Assembly (NCBI GenBank): GCA_017255395.1
Contig: JAFKDC010000014.1
Coordinates: 81,964 to 145,963 of the forward strand
Source of the DNA: Enemella evansiae
GTDB taxonomy: Bacteria; Pseudomonadota; Alphaproteobacteria; Rhodobacterales; Rhodobacteraceae
Direction of reading: 5' to 3'
Length of the DNA: 64,000 bases
A model generated the notes under the pieces. That model worked only from the letters and a program-made list of their open reading frames with translations, had not been told where the DNA came from and did no database searches. The position numbers were made by a program, and so were the translations under genes. Positions 25,155-34,517 of this stretch are shown in pieces; position 1 is the stretch's first letter; every line of letters begins with the position of its first letter.

Positions 25155-26179
25155 AGCAGCCCCCTGACGGCGACACGGTCGCGCTTGCGTTGCAGTTCGA
25201 CAAGGCCCAGCGTGGTCCAGCCCGCCACGATGGTTTCCACCGTGTCGCGTTTCAGCGCCGCCTTCAGCGCCTGTTCCAGCTGGCGCCGGTCCTTCTTGGG
25301 ACAGGGCGCCGGGTCGATCAGCACCTGCCCGCCAAGACCGCGCAGCCGCAGCTGGCGCGGCAGGTCGCGGAAGGCGGCCATGTTGGCCTTGAGCCCCGCC
25401 GCCGGAGAGGTGTCACCACCGGTGTTCACATCCACCGCCACCAGCGCCGAGGTGGGTTCGACCATCATGTGGCCGCCGCCGGGCAGGTCGACGCGCGGGT
25501 CCTTCAGCGCCTCGACCCTCTCGGCGACGCCATGGCGGTCGAACGCGCCTGCGCCCTCGTCCACATCCGCCACCGGCCATTCACGCCATGCCAGCGCGTG
25601 CGGGCCGTCGCCCTCGACCAGAAGCTCTGCCGCGCCGCTGGCATCCGCCAGCACCTGCGCCGCCAGCGAGACCATGGCGAGGATGTCGTCCATGATCGCG
25701 TCTTCCTCGGCCTCGGCGCAGGAGGAGCGCAGGATTAACCCAGCCCCCTCGGGCAGCGGGCGTTCCTGAAGCGTGTCGTGCGCCACCTCTTGCAGCGCAT
25801 CGCGGATGTCGTCGTCCTTGATCGCGCGCGAGATGTTGATGCCCGGGGCGCCCGGCGTGACGATGGCATAGCGCGACTTGAAGAGCAGGCGTTGCGTGAC
25901 CGGGATCGCCTTGCCCGGCTCGGCGTAGCCGGTGACCATGACCAGCAACGGCTCACCGGGAGAGAGGCCCTTGACCTGCCGCAGGAAGGCGTTGCCGTCC
26001 GGGGTCTTCAGGAACATGCCGCCCTGCCCCTTCATCGGGCGTTCGGCCACGGCGCGGTAGATGGCGCCGGGGCGCGGCAGGTCCGCTTCGATCAGAAAAT
26101 CCTGCAATTGCCCGTCGGTGATCAGCGCCGCGGCCTCGCGGCCCTGCCACTGATCCAGAGCGATGGTGCTGCCCTTCAT
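25151..26179 (-). CDS. Short RNase E/G-family ribonuclease
   Basis: 342 residues. It carries the catalytic core region of RNase E/G, with the [13 protein letters not shown] motif and a downstream [17 protein letters not shown] segment in place of the usual IIDFIDM. The metal-binding Asp/Asn residues of DVN-G are present. It is much shorter than RNase G (about 490) or RNase E, and I see no convincing full S1 domain at the N terminus and no zinc-link cysteine pair. Short forms of this kind occur in Rhodobacteraceae beside maf and yacG. Activity is uncertain. The start at 26179 ([11 protein letters not shown]) overlaps the maf stop by 4 bases. Confidence 0.88.
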   Translation of the reverse strand: MKGSTIALDQWQGREAAALITDGQLQDFLIEADLPRPGAIYRAVAERPMKGQGGMFLKTPDGNAFLRQVKGLSPGEPLLVMVTGYAEPGKAIPVTQRLLFKSRYAIVTPGAPGINISRAIKDDDIRDALQEVAHDTLQERPLPEGAGLILRSSCAEAEEDAIMDDILAMVSLAAQVLADASGAAELLVEGDGPHALAWREWPVADVDEGAGAFDRHGVAERVEALKDPRVDLPGGGHMMVEPTSALVAVDVNTGGDTSPAAGLKANMAAFRDLPRQLRLRGLGGQVLIDPAPCPKKDRRQLEQALKAALKRDTVETIVAGWTTLGLVELQRKRDRVAVRGLL

Positions 26180-26763
26180 GCCTGTTCTCCCATGGGATAG
26201 CCTGCGGCCCTCAGCAGGTTTGCGGTCTCTGCCAGCGGCAGACCCACGACGGCGGTGAAAGAGCCCGAAATCCACGGGATCAGCGCGCCCGCTGGCCCCT
26301 GAATGCCGTAGCCGCCCGCCTTGCCGCGCCAGTCTTCGGTGGCGATATAGCTCTCGCGCTCCGCTTCGGAGAGGCGCTTCATCCTGACCTGCGTGACCAC
26401 GTCGCGTTCCCAGATCCGGTCGCCCCGGCGGACCGCGACGGCGGTGATCACGCGGTGACGACGCCCCGAGAGCATGTCGAGGAAGCGCCGCGCCTCGTCG
26501 GCGTCTTCGGGCTTGCCGAGGATGCGGCGCCCCAGAGCGACGGTGGTGTCGGCCGACAGCACGATCTCACCCGCGTCAGAGGGAATCGCCAGTGCCTTTT
26601 CACGTGCGAGGCGGACGCAATAGGGGCGCGGAAGCTCTGCCTTCGCGGGGTCCTCGTCGATGTCGGGCGGGCGGATGTCGTCGGCAGTTATGCCAAGCTG
26701 CGCGAGCAACTCGCGCCGCCGGGGGCTGCCGGAGCCAAGGATGAGTCGGGGGCGCTGTGTCAT
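26176..26763 (-). CDS. maf: Maf-family nucleotide pyrophosphatase
   Basis: 195 residues. Maf proteins hydrolyse non-canonical or modified nucleoside triphosphates. Visible motifs: [14 protein letters not shown] at the N terminus, [11 protein letters not shown] with the catalytic aspartate near residue 75, [14 protein letters not shown] near 145 and a [11 protein letters not shown] segment. The last is the usual GSYxNVVGLP. I chose ATG at 26763 ([10 protein letters not shown]). It begins the maf-RNase E/G-yacG-PLP enzyme operon. Confidence 0.94.
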   Translation of the reverse strand: MTQRPRLILGSGSPRRRELLAQLGITADDIRPPDIDEDPAKAELPRPYCVRLAREKALAIPSDAGEIVLSADTTVALGRRILGKPEDADEARRFLDMLSGRRHRVITAVAVRRGDRIWERDVVTQVRMKRLSEAERESYIATEDWRGKAGGYGIQGPAGALIPWISGSFTAVVGLPLAETANLLRAAGYPMGEQA

Positions 26764-26851
26764 GGGGCTCGGGATAGCCTGTCGGCCGGGGCGGGGCAAT
26801 GCGGGGCGCGATCCGGGGGCAGTGAGTGGATGAATGGGGCCTCGCCTTGCG

Positions 26852-26886
26852 CCCGGTCGTGCCGCCGCCCCAAAATCCCTGCACGC
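26852..26886 (+). repeat. CCAAAATCC-type intergenic repeat, copy 1
   Basis: CCCGGTCGTGCCGCCGCCCC runs into CAAAATCCCTGCACGCG. It matches 39831-39869 closely. Confidence 0.45.
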
Positions 26887-27096
26887 GAGGGCAGGATCGC
26901 GCCGCCGCCCGGGACCTGGCCCGGATGACGGATCGTGCGGGTATTCCGGAGCGCCCTGTGAACCGCCCGGAGACTACCCACGGCTTGGCCAGCGTCCACC
27001 GCCGGGAGAACACACAGCGCTTCGCGAAAATCCACGGCCCGACGACGCGCGGCGCGGCCTCCAGTCTCGGATAGCGGTCCCCTGCGGCCCGAAACG

Positions 27097-27127
27097 AAAA
27101 AGCGGCCCGGCCCGAAGGCCCGACCGC
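27097..27127 (-). terminator. Terminator after infA
   Basis: On the minus strand GCGGTCGGGCC and GGCCGGGCCGC pair, with one mismatch, around a TTCG tetraloop, followed by TTTTTCG. It lies 24 bases after the infA stop. Confidence 0.8.
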
Positions 27128-27151
27128 CGTCCGTCCTGCCTTGAAGGCAGC

Positions 27152-27370
27152 TTACTTGAACCGGTAGTTGATCCGGCCCTTGGTGAGGTCGTAGGGGGTC
27201 ATCTCGACCTGAACCCGGTCGCCTGCAAGAACGCGGATGCGGTTCTTGCGCATCTTGCCTGCCGTGTGCGCGATGATCTCATGGCCGTTGTCAAGCTCGA
27301 CCCGGAACGTCGCATTCGGCAGGAGTTCCTTGACGACACCGGGGAATTCGAGCGTGTCTTCCTTGGCCAT
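27152..27370 (-). CDS. infA: Translation initiation factor IF-1
   Basis: 72 residues, exactly the usual length. A single OB fold binds the 30S A site: [20 protein letters not shown], then [28 protein letters not shown] and the closing [13 protein letters not shown]. The start at 27370 is the canonical MAKED; a longer in-frame start at 27430 is not supported. It has its own terminator. The infA-maf-RNase E/G-yacG order is characteristic of alphaproteobacteria. Confidence 0.97.
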   Translation of the reverse strand: MAKEDTLEFPGVVKELLPNATFRVELDNGHEIIAHTAGKMRKNRIRVLAGDRVQVEMTPYDLTKGRINYRFK

Positions 27371-27459
27371 GGTCTCTCCTGAATCTGCTCCCCACACTCT
27401 GTCGCGGGGCGCGGGCCTATATGCGCCCACAGAACCTTAAATTCAAGCCCCAACTCGCC

Positions 27460-28344
27460 CTATCTCAAAGCCGTGACGGCGGGGGGCGTATCCCGGCCCG
27501 TCTGGTCCTTCCAATGGGCACGGTTCAGTACCACGCCATCAGAGCGCACGCGGGCGATCAGCCCGGGGTCTGCCTCTGCGTAACACCATCCGGGACGATC
27601 CAGTTCCCCCTGCGCGAGAATGCCATCGGGGGGAAAGCCGGTATCGGGCGGACCGAAGACCGCGCCGCGCCCGACCGAGACGTCGATGACCTCGGACCAG
27701 TCGGCCTTGCCCACCACCGAGGACATGACCGCAAGGCACTGGTTTTCGAGCGCCCGGGCGCGGGCACCGACGCGCACCCGGGTATGGCCCGCCAACGCCT
27801 CGGTCACCGAGGGCACCAGCAGTATATCGGCCCCGGCCAGCGCGCGGCCCAGCAGGGGAAACTCGCTGTCGTAGCAGATCAGGATGCCGATCCGGCCCAG
27901 GGCCGTGTCGAAAAGGCGCAGCGGCCCGCCGGGATGGATGTCCCAGTCCTCGCGTTCGAAGCGGGTCATGATCTGCTTGTCCTGCACACCCACCGCGCCG
28001 CCGGGGGTAAAGAGACGCGCGCGGTTGACCGGGCGCGGCGCCACGCTTTCGTCGATGACCGGGGCCGAGGCGGCGAGGATGTGGACCCCGAAGCGGCTTG
28101 CGAGGTCGGCGTGCAGACCGTCCGCATCCGCGATCCGCTCGGCGGTGGCGTGGATGCAGGCCTCGAGATCCAGCGCCGCCTCGCGGCCCGAGAGCGTGGC
28201 CAGTTCCATCGCGCCGTATTCGGGAAAGACCAGCAGTTCCGCCCCCTGCCCCGCCGCCTCGGAGACCCAGTCGGTGATCTTGTCGGCATAGTCCTGCCAC
28301 GAGGCGAGGTAGGAGGTCTGGTAGGCGGCGGTGGCGATCTTCAT
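27460..28344 (-). CDS. Carbon-nitrogen hydrolase (nitrilase superfamily)
   Basis: 294 residues. The catalytic triad of the nitrilase fold is visible: Glu in LLVFPEYGAMEL, Lys in GVQDKQIMTRFE and Cys in ILICYDSEFPL. The family hydrolyses amides or nitriles; the substrate cannot be read from the sequence. The start at 28344 (MKIATAAYQTSYLASW) is the only one consistent with the fold. It is flanked by two copies of the dispersed element on its 5' side and lies between infA and a GNAT gene, interrupting the otherwise conserved cluster. Confidence 0.9.
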   Translation of the reverse strand: MKIATAAYQTSYLASWQDYADKITDWVSEAAGQGAELLVFPEYGAMELATLSGREAALDLEACIHATAERIADADGLHADLASRFGVHILAASAPVIDESVAPRPVNRARLFTPGGAVGVQDKQIMTRFEREDWDIHPGGPLRLFDTALGRIGILICYDSEFPLLGRALAGADILLVPSVTEALAGHTRVRVGARARALENQCLAVMSSVVGKADWSEVIDVSVGRGAVFGPPDTGFPPDGILAQGELDRPGWCYAEADPGLIARVRSDGVVLNRAHWKDQTGRDTPPAVTALR

Positions 28345-28370
28345 GCCGGGTCTCCCGTGGCGAGGGCGGA

Positions 28371-28396
28371 GGTGAGTATTTTTGCAGAGAAGAAGG
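28371..28396 (-). repeat. Dispersed intergenic element, copy 5
   Basis: On the minus strand CCTTCTTCTCTGC is followed by AAAAATACTCACC. It lies just upstream of the C-N hydrolase start, 78 bases from copy 6. Confidence 0.6.
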
Positions 28397-28473
28397 ACAG
28401 GGTTGTGCCTCTTCGGTAAGGCGGGACGCCCGGGTGAGCCTTTGCTGCCGGGGTGCATGAGGCGGGCGCTGCC

Positions 28474-28500
28474 AACGGTATTTGGGCCAAGAGGAAACGC
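28474..28500 (-). repeat. Dispersed intergenic element, copy 6
   Basis: On the minus strand GCGTTTCCTCTTGGCCC is followed by AAATACCGTT. It shares the CTCTTGGCCC-AAATACC core with copies 7 and 8. Confidence 0.6.
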
Positions 28501-28555
28501 AGGGCGCGCGGCCTTGGCGGGGTGGGACGCCGGGTTGCAACCGGGTTCGCGCGCG

Positions 28556-29137
28556 TCACAGGCGGCGGAGCCAGAATTGTAGCGGGTGGTCCGTCTCGGT
28601 GGTCTGGTCGATGTCCTTCCAGCGGAACTGTGCCACCGCGCCGGGCAACGGGGCATAGGCGCGCCTGCGCCAGAACGGGTCGAGCGGAGCGTAGGCCTCG
28701 GGGCGCTGCGGGTGGTCGGCGGGGCGCATGACGCTGCAGAAGGCGGCATGGGTCCGACCCAGCGCGCGGGCGTGTTCTTCGCGCAGGTCGAAGAAGCGGT
28801 GGCCAATGCCGTGGCCGCGATATTCGGGCAGCAAGACCGATTCGGCGCAGTAGAAGAGCGTCGTCAGGTCGAGGTCCTGACCGGCGAAGGCCCTGGCGAA
28901 ATCCTCGGCGTGATCCTCCATCGGCGTGCCGGTGGAGGCACCCACCAGCCTTTCGCCGTCGAAAGCGCCGACCAGCACCGCGCCGGGGCTGCTGCGGTAG
29001 GTTTCCAGGTAGGTGCGTTCGTAGTCGAGCGAGCCATCGTAGAGATAGGGGAAGGCGCGGAACACCGCGATTCGCAGCCGCGCCACATCGTCGAGCGCGG
29101 CGTCGAGCGTCGCGCCGGTCAGGACCTCGACCCGCAT
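28556..29137 (-). CDS. GNAT-family N-acetyltransferase
   Basis: 193 residues. The acetyl-CoA-binding motif A is seen as SVLLPEYRGHGIGHRFFDLREEHARALG near residues 105-130, with the Arg/Gln-x-x-Gly-x-Gly pattern. Acceptor substrate is unknown. I start at ATG 29137, which overlaps the stop of the upstream SnoaL-like gene, rather than the adjacent GTG. The two genes are translationally coupled. Confidence 0.85.
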   Translation of the reverse strand: MRVEVLTGATLDAALDDVARLRIAVFRAFPYLYDGSLDYERTYLETYRSSPGAVLVGAFDGERLVGASTGTPMEDHAEDFARAFAGQDLDLTTLFYCAESVLLPEYRGHGIGHRFFDLREEHARALGRTHAAFCSVMRPADHPQRPEAYAPLDPFWRRRAYAPLPGAVAQFRWKDIDQTTETDHPLQFWLRRL

Positions 29138-29535
29138 CACGAAACCTGACGCACCCAGTCCGCGAGGTTGTAGTAGGTCACCACGCGAGAAATCTTTCCG
29201 TCCTTCAGCGAAAAGAAGGAGCCAGCGGGAAGGCGGTAGGTCTGACCCCTGGCCTCGGGCAGCCCGGCGTCGGTTTCAAGGTAGGTGCCGTTCACGATGA
29301 ATTCGGCGGCGGCGCGGGTGCCGTCCCCGTTGGCGAAGATCACGATGTCGGTGAGGGTCTCGCGGTAGCAGCGGCTCATGTGGTCGCAGAATTCGGCGAA
29401 TTTCCCGGTGCCCCTGCGGATCTGTCCTTCGTTGACGTGGTGCTCGATCTCCGGGTCGAGGCAGGCCAGCATCTCTGCGGTGTCGCCCGCGTTGAAGGCG
29501 TCGAAGTAGCGCCGGATGGTGTCTTTGGCGGTCAT
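29137..29535 (-). CDS. SnoaL/NTF2-like ketosteroid-isomerase-related protein
   Basis: 132 residues of the SnoaL/NTF2-like cone fold: IRRYFDAFNAGDTAEMLACLDPEIEHHVNEGQ at the N terminus and FFSLKDGKISRVVTYYNLADW at the C terminus. These are the typical pattern of small polyketide-cyclase or hydrolase-type proteins. Function cannot be named. The start at 29535 (MTAKDTIRRY) is preceded by GGAGAGACC, while a frame to 29688 runs over the palindrome. It is coupled to the GNAT gene downstream. Confidence 0.85.
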   Translation of the reverse strand: MTAKDTIRRYFDAFNAGDTAEMLACLDPEIEHHVNEGQIRRGTGKFAEFCDHMSRCYRETLTDIVIFANGDGTRAAAEFIVNGTYLETDAGLPEARGQTYRLPAGSFFSLKDGKISRVVTYYNLADWVRQVS

Positions 29536-29664
29536 GGTCTCTCCTGTCTGCACGGGCGGCTGCCTGGCCAGCCGCGCGCGACCATGCCTTCGGCCCGGGG
29601 GCGGCGCAAGGCAGCCGAAAGGGGCAATTGCCGATTTTGCCGGGTACGGCTGCGACGGGCGCCA

Positions 29665-29684
29665 AAGCCGCTTGCAAGCGGCTT
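29665..29684. repeat. Perfect 20-base palindrome, CAAAGCC-n10-GGCTTCC type
   Basis: AAGCCGCTTGCAAGCGGCTT is perfectly self-complementary. Its CCAAAGCC and GGCTTCC flanks are the same as at 8076-8095. It lies between two same-strand genes and could form a terminator hairpin for the LMW phosphatase gene. Confidence 0.7.
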
Positions 29685-29716
29685 CCACCCGGCCTGCGAA
29701 GGGGGTGGCGGGCGGC

Positions 29717-30160
29717 TCAGGCGGACCAGCTGCCCTTCATCCGCTGCAACAACTGGTCGCGGGTCTGTCGGTAGGCGTTCAGCTTCTGCTCGCGCGTCTC
29801 GCCGATGCCGGTCGGGTCCATGACCGGCCAGTATTGCACCGACAGGTGGTAGTAGCGCGTCAGTTCCAGCGCGCGGCGCTGCGCCGCCGGGGACAGGGTC
29901 ACGATCACGTCGAAGCCCGACAGCGCCTCGCCCATCTCCTCCATCTCTTCGAAGGATCGCGACCGGTGGCGGGCAAGCTGCACGCCGATCTCCTCGCAGG
30001 CGGCAATGGCGAAACCGTCGATCTCGAGATCGTTCAGCACCCCCACCGACTGCACGTAGGCCTCTGTCCCGAACAGCTTCTTCATGATGCCCTCGGCCAT
30101 GGGCGACCGCACGGCGTTGTGGTCGCAGGCGAAGAGCACGGATTGCGGCAGTCCGCCCAA
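29717..30160 (-). CDS. Low-molecular-weight protein tyrosine phosphatase / ArsC-like
   Basis: 147 residues. The phosphatase P-loop LFACDHNAVRSPMAEG (CxxNxxRSP) sits at residues 9-24, and a PVMDPTG segment near 113 supplies the general-acid Asp. This fold covers small tyrosine phosphatases and thioredoxin-coupled arsenate reductases. The three extra cysteines of true ArsC are not evident, so phosphatase is the safer call. It is adjacent to the UPF0262 gene (1-base gap), a pairing seen in many Rhodobacteraceae. Confidence 0.88.
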   Translation of the reverse strand: MGGLPQSVLFACDHNAVRSPMAEGIMKKLFGTEAYVQSVGVLNDLEIDGFAIAACEEIGVQLARHRSRSFEEMEEMGEALSGFDVIVTLSPAAQRRALELTRYYHLSVQYWPVMDPTGIGETREQKLNAYRQTRDQLLQRMKGSWSA

Positions 30161-30161
30161 C

Positions 30162-30641
30162 TCAGCCCCCGAAGTGCAGCACGCAGACCAGCGTGAACAG
30201 CCGCCGCGCGGTGGCGTCGTCCACCTCGGCCTTGCCGTCGAGCCGCTCTTGCAGGATGCGCGCGCCTTCGTTGTGGATGCCTCGGCGGGCCATGTCGATG
30301 GTCTCTATCTGGCTGGGCGCGGCGGTCTTGACCGCGTCGAAGTAGCTTTTGCAGATCTGGAAGTAATCCTTCACGACCTGCCGGAACGGCGACAGCGAAA
30401 GGTGGAACTCCGCCGCCTTCTCACCCTGCCCGGTCATGACGTCGAAGACCAGCCGCTTGTCGCGGATCGACAGGCCGAGGTTGTACGGGCCGGGCGGCAC
30501 AAGGCGGTCGTCACGTGCCGGAAGCGCGAAACGGTTTTCCTCCATCAGGTCGAACATGGCGACCCGGCGCTCCTGCTCGATCTCCGGTGTCGGAGGCGGC
30601 AGATTCGCGTCGTCCAGCTGAATATGGGCGATATGTGACAT
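30162..30641 (-). CDS. UPF0262 family protein
   Basis: 159 residues beginning MSHIAHIQLDDANLPPPTPEIEQER and containing ENRFALPARDDRLVPPGPYNLGLSIRD-like text, the pattern of the UPF0262 family of alphaproteobacteria. Function is unknown. Its neighbours, hisD upstream and the LMW phosphatase immediately downstream, are the same across the family, which suggests a linked role but does not prove it. Confidence 0.88.
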   Translation of the reverse strand: MSHIAHIQLDDANLPPPTPEIEQERRVAMFDLMEENRFALPARDDRLVPPGPYNLGLSIRDKRLVFDVMTGQGEKAAEFHLSLSPFRQVVKDYFQICKSYFDAVKTAAPSQIETIDMARRGIHNEGARILQERLDGKAEVDDATARRLFTLVCVLHFGG

Positions 30642-30765
30642 GGGCGAGCCTTTCGCAGGTGCAGCAATCGTACAGTGCCACGGAAGGCGATGACAATATG
30701 ATGACTGCGTTATGCAGTTTTTTCCGCCCTGTCACGTCATACGAAGGTCGATTTCGGGGTCTCGT

Positions 30766-30781
30766 CCGGGACCTGCCCCGG
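30766..30781. repeat. CCGGGACCTG-type near-palindrome, second copy
   Basis: CCGGGACCTGCCCCGG differs from 26909-26924 by one base. It lies between hisD and the UPF0262 gene. Confidence 0.45.
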
Positions 30782-30829
30782 CATTCAGGACAGCAGGGAA
30801 GCTGCGGGCCGGTGGTGGTCCGGCGGCCT

Positions 30830-32143
30830 TCAGCCCTTGGTCCCGCGGTTCAGCCTTTGCAGTCGTGCCGTGACGCTCAGCCCGTGCGCCTCGAGGCTTT
30901 CGGACCGCGCCAGCACCTCCGCCGCCGGGCCGATGGCGCCCAGGGCTTCGGGTGACATCCGGGCCAGGGTCGTGCGCTTGAGGAAATCCAGAACCGACAG
31001 GCCGGAAGAGAACCGGGCAGAGCGCGCCGTGGGCAGCACGTGATTCGGCCCGCCGACGTAGTCGCCGATGGCCTCGGGCGTCCAGGCGCCCAGGAAGATC
31101 GCCCCGGCGTGAACGCATTGCGCGGCCAGCGCCTCCGGCTCGGCCACGCAGAGCTCCAGGTGCTCCGGCGCGATCCGGTTCGACAGCGCCGCGGCCTCCT
31201 CCAGGTCGCGCACCACGATCACCGCGCCGAAGTCGCGCCACGAGGCCCCCGCGATGGCGCGCCGCTCCAGCGTCTCCAGCCGCGCCTCGACAGCTTCGAC
31301 CACCCGCCGCCCGAACTCCGCGTCGTCGCAGATCAGGATTGACTGGGCGCTCTCGTCATGCTCGGCTTGGCTCAGCAGGTCCAGCGCCAGCCAGTCCGGG
31401 TCGTTGTCGCTGTCGGCGATCACCAGGATCTCCGACGGCCCGGCAATCATGTCGATCCCCACCTTGCCGAAGACCCGGCGCTTGGCCGCCGCCACGAAGG
31501 CATTGCCCGGCCCGGTGATCTTGTCGACCGGCGCGATGCTTTCCGTGCCATAAGCCAGCGCCGCGATGGCCTGCGCGCCGCCGACCCGGTAGACCTCGTC
31601 CACCCCGGCGATCTGTGCCGCCAGCATGACGGCGGAGTTCACCACCCCGTCCGGGGTCGGCACGCAGATCGCCAGCCGCTCCACCCCGGCGACCTTTGCC
31701 GGCACCGCGTTCATCAGCACCGACGAGGGGTAAGAGGCCAGGCCCCCGGGCACGTAAAGCCCGGCGGCGGACACCGGCGTCCAGCGCCAGCCCAGACCGG
31801 CGCCCTCGGGATCGGTCCACCAGGCATCCTCGGGCATCTGGCGCACGTGATAGGCCCGGATGCGCTGCGCCGCCTGTTCCAGCGCCACACGCTCCGCCTC
31901 CGGCACCCGCGCCGCATGCGCGGCAATCTCTTCCGGCGAAAACCGCAGCTCCGAAGGCGTCAGAGACAGCCGGTCGAAGCGCCCGGTCAGGTCGCAGACG
32001 GCTGCATCCCCGCGCGCGCGCACCTCCGCGATGATCCCGGCCACCACGTCGTCCACATCGGGGCTGTCCTCGCGCTTGGCCGACAGAAGCGTGGCGAAGC
32101 CATGCTCGAAACCGGCATCGGTCGTATCGAGGAAAACGGGCAT
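30830..32143 (-). CDS. hisD: Histidinol dehydrogenase
   Basis: 437 residues. It performs the last two oxidations of histidine synthesis, histidinol to histidine, with NAD and zinc. Seen: GLYVPGGLASYPSSVLMNAVPA near 125, DKITGPGNAFVAAAKRRVFG, GPSEILVIAD near 260, LLSQAEHDESAQSI with zinc-binding Gln/His, and YVGGPNHVLPT near 370. The start at 32143 (MPVFLDTTDAGF) excludes an extension to 32254. It follows murA-DUF2948 in a conserved arrangement. Confidence 0.96.
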   Translation of the reverse strand: MPVFLDTTDAGFEHGFATLLSAKREDSPDVDDVVAGIIAEVRARGDAAVCDLTGRFDRLSLTPSELRFSPEEIAAHAARVPEAERVALEQAAQRIRAYHVRQMPEDAWWTDPEGAGLGWRWTPVSAAGLYVPGGLASYPSSVLMNAVPAKVAGVERLAICVPTPDGVVNSAVMLAAQIAGVDEVYRVGGAQAIAALAYGTESIAPVDKITGPGNAFVAAAKRRVFGKVGIDMIAGPSEILVIADSDNDPDWLALDLLSQAEHDESAQSILICDDAEFGRRVVEAVEARLETLERRAIAGASWRDFGAVIVVRDLEEAAALSNRIAPEHLELCVAEPEALAAQCVHAGAIFLGAWTPEAIGDYVGGPNHVLPTARSARFSSGLSVLDFLKRTTLARMSPEALGAIGPAAEVLARSESLEAHGLSVTARLQRLNRGTKG

Positions 32144-32213
32144 GACGGGCCTCCTTCGCGGCAAGATCCGGGGCGATGTACCGCGCAGGCCGCAAACCCT
32201 CAAGCGCCCCGGG

Positions 32214-32236
32214 CTTCTTCTTGGCCCAAATACCTG
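32214..32236 (+). repeat. Dispersed intergenic element, copy 7
   Basis: CTTCTTCTTGGCCC followed by AAATACCTG. It lies between DUF2948 and hisD and points against their transcription. Confidence 0.65.
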
Positions 32237-32392
32237 ACTGCACGGCCGCCCCAAACACCCTCGTCCCCGATGGACTCCCGGGCGTGGCTGGAGGGTGGGC
32301 CGCTGCGGGGCCGCAGGGCCGCGCGGTCGGGGCGCGCCCGGAGGACCGCCCCCTCCCTGGCCCGAACCGCGGACCGAACCGGCGATAGCGGC

Positions 32393-32857
32393 TCAGGCGC
32401 CGTGGTCGGGCAGCTTGCCGGAGGGCGCCACATAGGGCCGGGTGACATCCTTCAGGGTCACTTCCAACGCCTCGACCTCGGCGCGCAGGGCGCCGTCGCC
32501 CGCCAGCGTCAGGACAACCGCACCCGCCGGGGCCTCGCCCGGCTCGAAGCTCACGGAAAGCACCGACAGCACCAGGTCGCGGTCTTCCCGGTCGATGCCC
32601 TGGCTCGAGACGCCCAGCACGTTGTCGATCACCAGCAGCGCCTGCACCCGCTCGACCGCGCCGCGCGGCGTATCCTCGCGCCGCAGCCGGTTCACCAGCA
32701 GGCCCAGCCGCCTTGCCCGCTTCTGCCAGCGGATTTCGGTCACCGGCAGAACCGCGTCCTGCGCCAGCGCCGAGATCACGTCCAGATCATCGACATCCAG
32801 CGCCCCAAGGTTCAGCGCCCGCCCGCCGGCATCCTCGAACCGTGCATCCTCTGTCAT
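32393..32857 (-). CDS. DUF2948 family protein
   Basis: 154 residues including [24 protein letters not shown], typical of this alphaproteobacterial family of unknown function. The ATG overlaps the murA stop by 4 bases, so it is cotranslated with murA. The murA-DUF2948-hisD order is widely conserved in the group. Confidence 0.88.
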   Translation of the reverse strand: MTEDARFEDAGGRALNLGALDVDDLDVISALAQDAVLPVTEIRWQKRARRLGLLVNRLRREDTPRGAVERVQALLVIDNVLGVSSQGIDREDRDLVLSVLSVSFEPGEAPAGAVVLTLAGDGALRAEVEALEVTLKDVTRPYVAPSGKLPDHGA

Positions 32858-34125
32858 GCCTCTTTCACCCGTTCGATCCGCGCCCCCAGCGCCGACAGCT
32901 TCTGTTCCACGTTCTCATAGCCCCGGTCGAGGTGGTAAACCCGGCTCACCAGTGTCTCGCCCTCTGCCGCGAGCCCGGCAAGGATCAGCGACACGCTGGC
33001 CCGCAGGTCGGTCGCCATGACCGGCGCGCCGCGCAGCCGCTCGACCCCGGTCACCGTGGCATGGCCGCCCTGCACCTCGATCCGGGCGCCCATGCGCATC
33101 AGTTCCGGCGCATGCATGAAGCGATTCTCGAAGATCTTCTCTTCCAGCACCGATGTCCCTTCGGCGGTGCACATCAGCGCCATCATCTGCGCCTGAAGGT
33201 CGGTCGGGAAGCCGGGGAAAGGCTCGGTCACCACGTCCACCGCCTTCACGCGCCCGTTCTTGCGCGCCACCGTCAGCCCGCGCGGCCCCTCGGTGACGGA
33301 AATCCCCGCCGCGTCCAGCTTTTCGCAGAAGGCCGAGAGCAGCTCGATCCGCCCGCCAAGGCAGGTCACCTCGCCGCCGCAGATCGCCGGCGCCAGCATG
33401 TAGGTGCCCAGTTCGATCCGGTCGGTGACAACGCCATGCGTGGCGCCGTGCAGCCGGTCGACGCCCTGAATGGTGATCTCAGAAGAACCCTCGCCCTCGA
33501 TCTGCGCGCCCATCTTGCGCAGGCACTGCACCAGATCGACGATCTCGGGCTCGCGCGCGGCGTTCTTAAGAACCGTCGTGCCCTTGGCCAGCACCGCCGC
33601 CAGCAGGGCGTTTTCTGTCGCGCCCACCGAGACCAGCGGGAAATCGACGATGCCGCCCTTCAGCCCGCCCGCCGGTGCCTTGGCATAGACATAGCCGTCG
33701 CGCAGGTCCATTTCGGCGCCAAGCGCCTCCATTGCCTTCAGGTGCAGGTCCACGGGCCGCGCGCCGATGGAACAGCCGCCGGGCAGCGAGACCTCGGCAT
33801 GGCCGAAACGCGCCAGCAGCGGCCCCAGCACGAGGATCGAGGCCCGCATCTTGCGCACGATGTCGTAATCGGCCCGGGTCGAGATCGCGCCATGCGAGGA
33901 CATCGCCAGCACGCGGCCCTCGTTCAGCGCCGTCACCTCGGCGCCCAGCGACTCGAGCAGCCGGGTCATGGTGCGGATGTCCGATAGCCGCGGCGCATTG
34001 GTCAGCGTCAGCGGCTCTTCGCTCAGCAGCGTCGCCGGCATCAGCGTCAGGCAGGCGTTTTTCGCGCCCGCGATGGGAATCTCGCCGTTCAGCGGGCCAT
34101 TGCCCGTCACCAGAATGGAATCCAT
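32854..34125 (-). CDS. murA: UDP-N-acetylglucosamine 1-carboxyvinyltransferase
   Basis: 423 residues. MurA transfers enolpyruvate from PEP to UDP-GlcNAc, the first committed step of peptidoglycan synthesis. Lys22-Asn23 in IAGAKNACL and the catalytic Cys118 in [14 protein letters not shown] are present, so the enzyme should be fosfomycin-sensitive. Further marks are [17 protein letters not shown] and the closing [17 protein letters not shown]. It follows a small basic ORF by 9 bases and overlaps DUF2948. Confidence 0.97.
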   Translation of the reverse strand: MDSILVTGNGPLNGEIPIAGAKNACLTLMPATLLSEEPLTLTNAPRLSDIRTMTRLLESLGAEVTALNEGRVLAMSSHGAISTRADYDIVRKMRASILVLGPLLARFGHAEVSLPGGCSIGARPVDLHLKAMEALGAEMDLRDGYVYAKAPAGGLKGGIVDFPLVSVGATENALLAAVLAKGTTVLKNAAREPEIVDLVQCLRKMGAQIEGEGSSEITIQGVDRLHGATHGVVTDRIELGTYMLAPAICGGEVTCLGGRIELLSAFCEKLDAAGISVTEGPRGLTVARKNGRVKAVDVVTEPFPGFPTDLQAQMMALMCTAEGTSVLEEKIFENRFMHAPELMRMGARIEVQGGHATVTGVERLRGAPVMATDLRASVSLILAGLAAEGETLVSRVYHLDRGYENVEQKLSALGARIERVKEA

Positions 34126-34134
34126 GCCTGCCTC

Positions 34135-34311
34135 TCAGTTCTCGTTGTCGTCTTTGCTCTGGTCTGCCGCGTCGGAGGCCTGCCGCGCACGGCTCTGCGC
34201 CTTGCGGCGGGCCAGGTTCGCCTTCAGCGCCGCCTTCAGCCGCTCATCCCGCGACGTCGGCGCTTTCCGCCCGCTCTTGCCCTGCTTGCCGTTGCCCTGC
34301 TTGCCGTCCAT
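34135..34311 (-). CDS. Small basic protein upstream of murA
   Basis: 58 residues, MDGKQGNGKQGKSGRKAPTS followed by an Arg/Lys/Ala helix and an acidic end. It is probably disordered or a single amphipathic helix. The stop is 9 bases before the murA ATG, so they likely share an mRNA. A longer frame reads into the tRNA-Thr antisense and is not real. I recognise similar short ORFs before murA in relatives but no function. Confidence 0.6.
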   Translation of the reverse strand: MDGKQGNGKQGKSGRKAPTSRDERLKAALKANLARRKAQSRARQASDAADQSKDDNEN

Positions 34312-34442
34312 ACCTTTCCCTGTATCGCAGGGCCGAAACCGGGTCCAGCCTGCGCCCCGCCATTCCCCGGCAAAGCCATTCAGATTTTTTGCTCCGCCCT
34401 CTTGCGCGGTCCGTAAATTGGGTCTATCAGCCCCGCCACGGC

Positions 34443-34517
<75 letters not shown>

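Larger units (their letters stand above)
26764..27151. other. 388-base gap between maf and infA
   Basis: No supported gene. It holds the infA terminator (27097-27127), a repeat shared with 39831-39869 (26852-26886) and a CCGGGACCTGGCCCGG near-palindrome (26909-26924) that recurs at 30766-30781. The maf promoter should also lie here. Confidence 0.5.
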
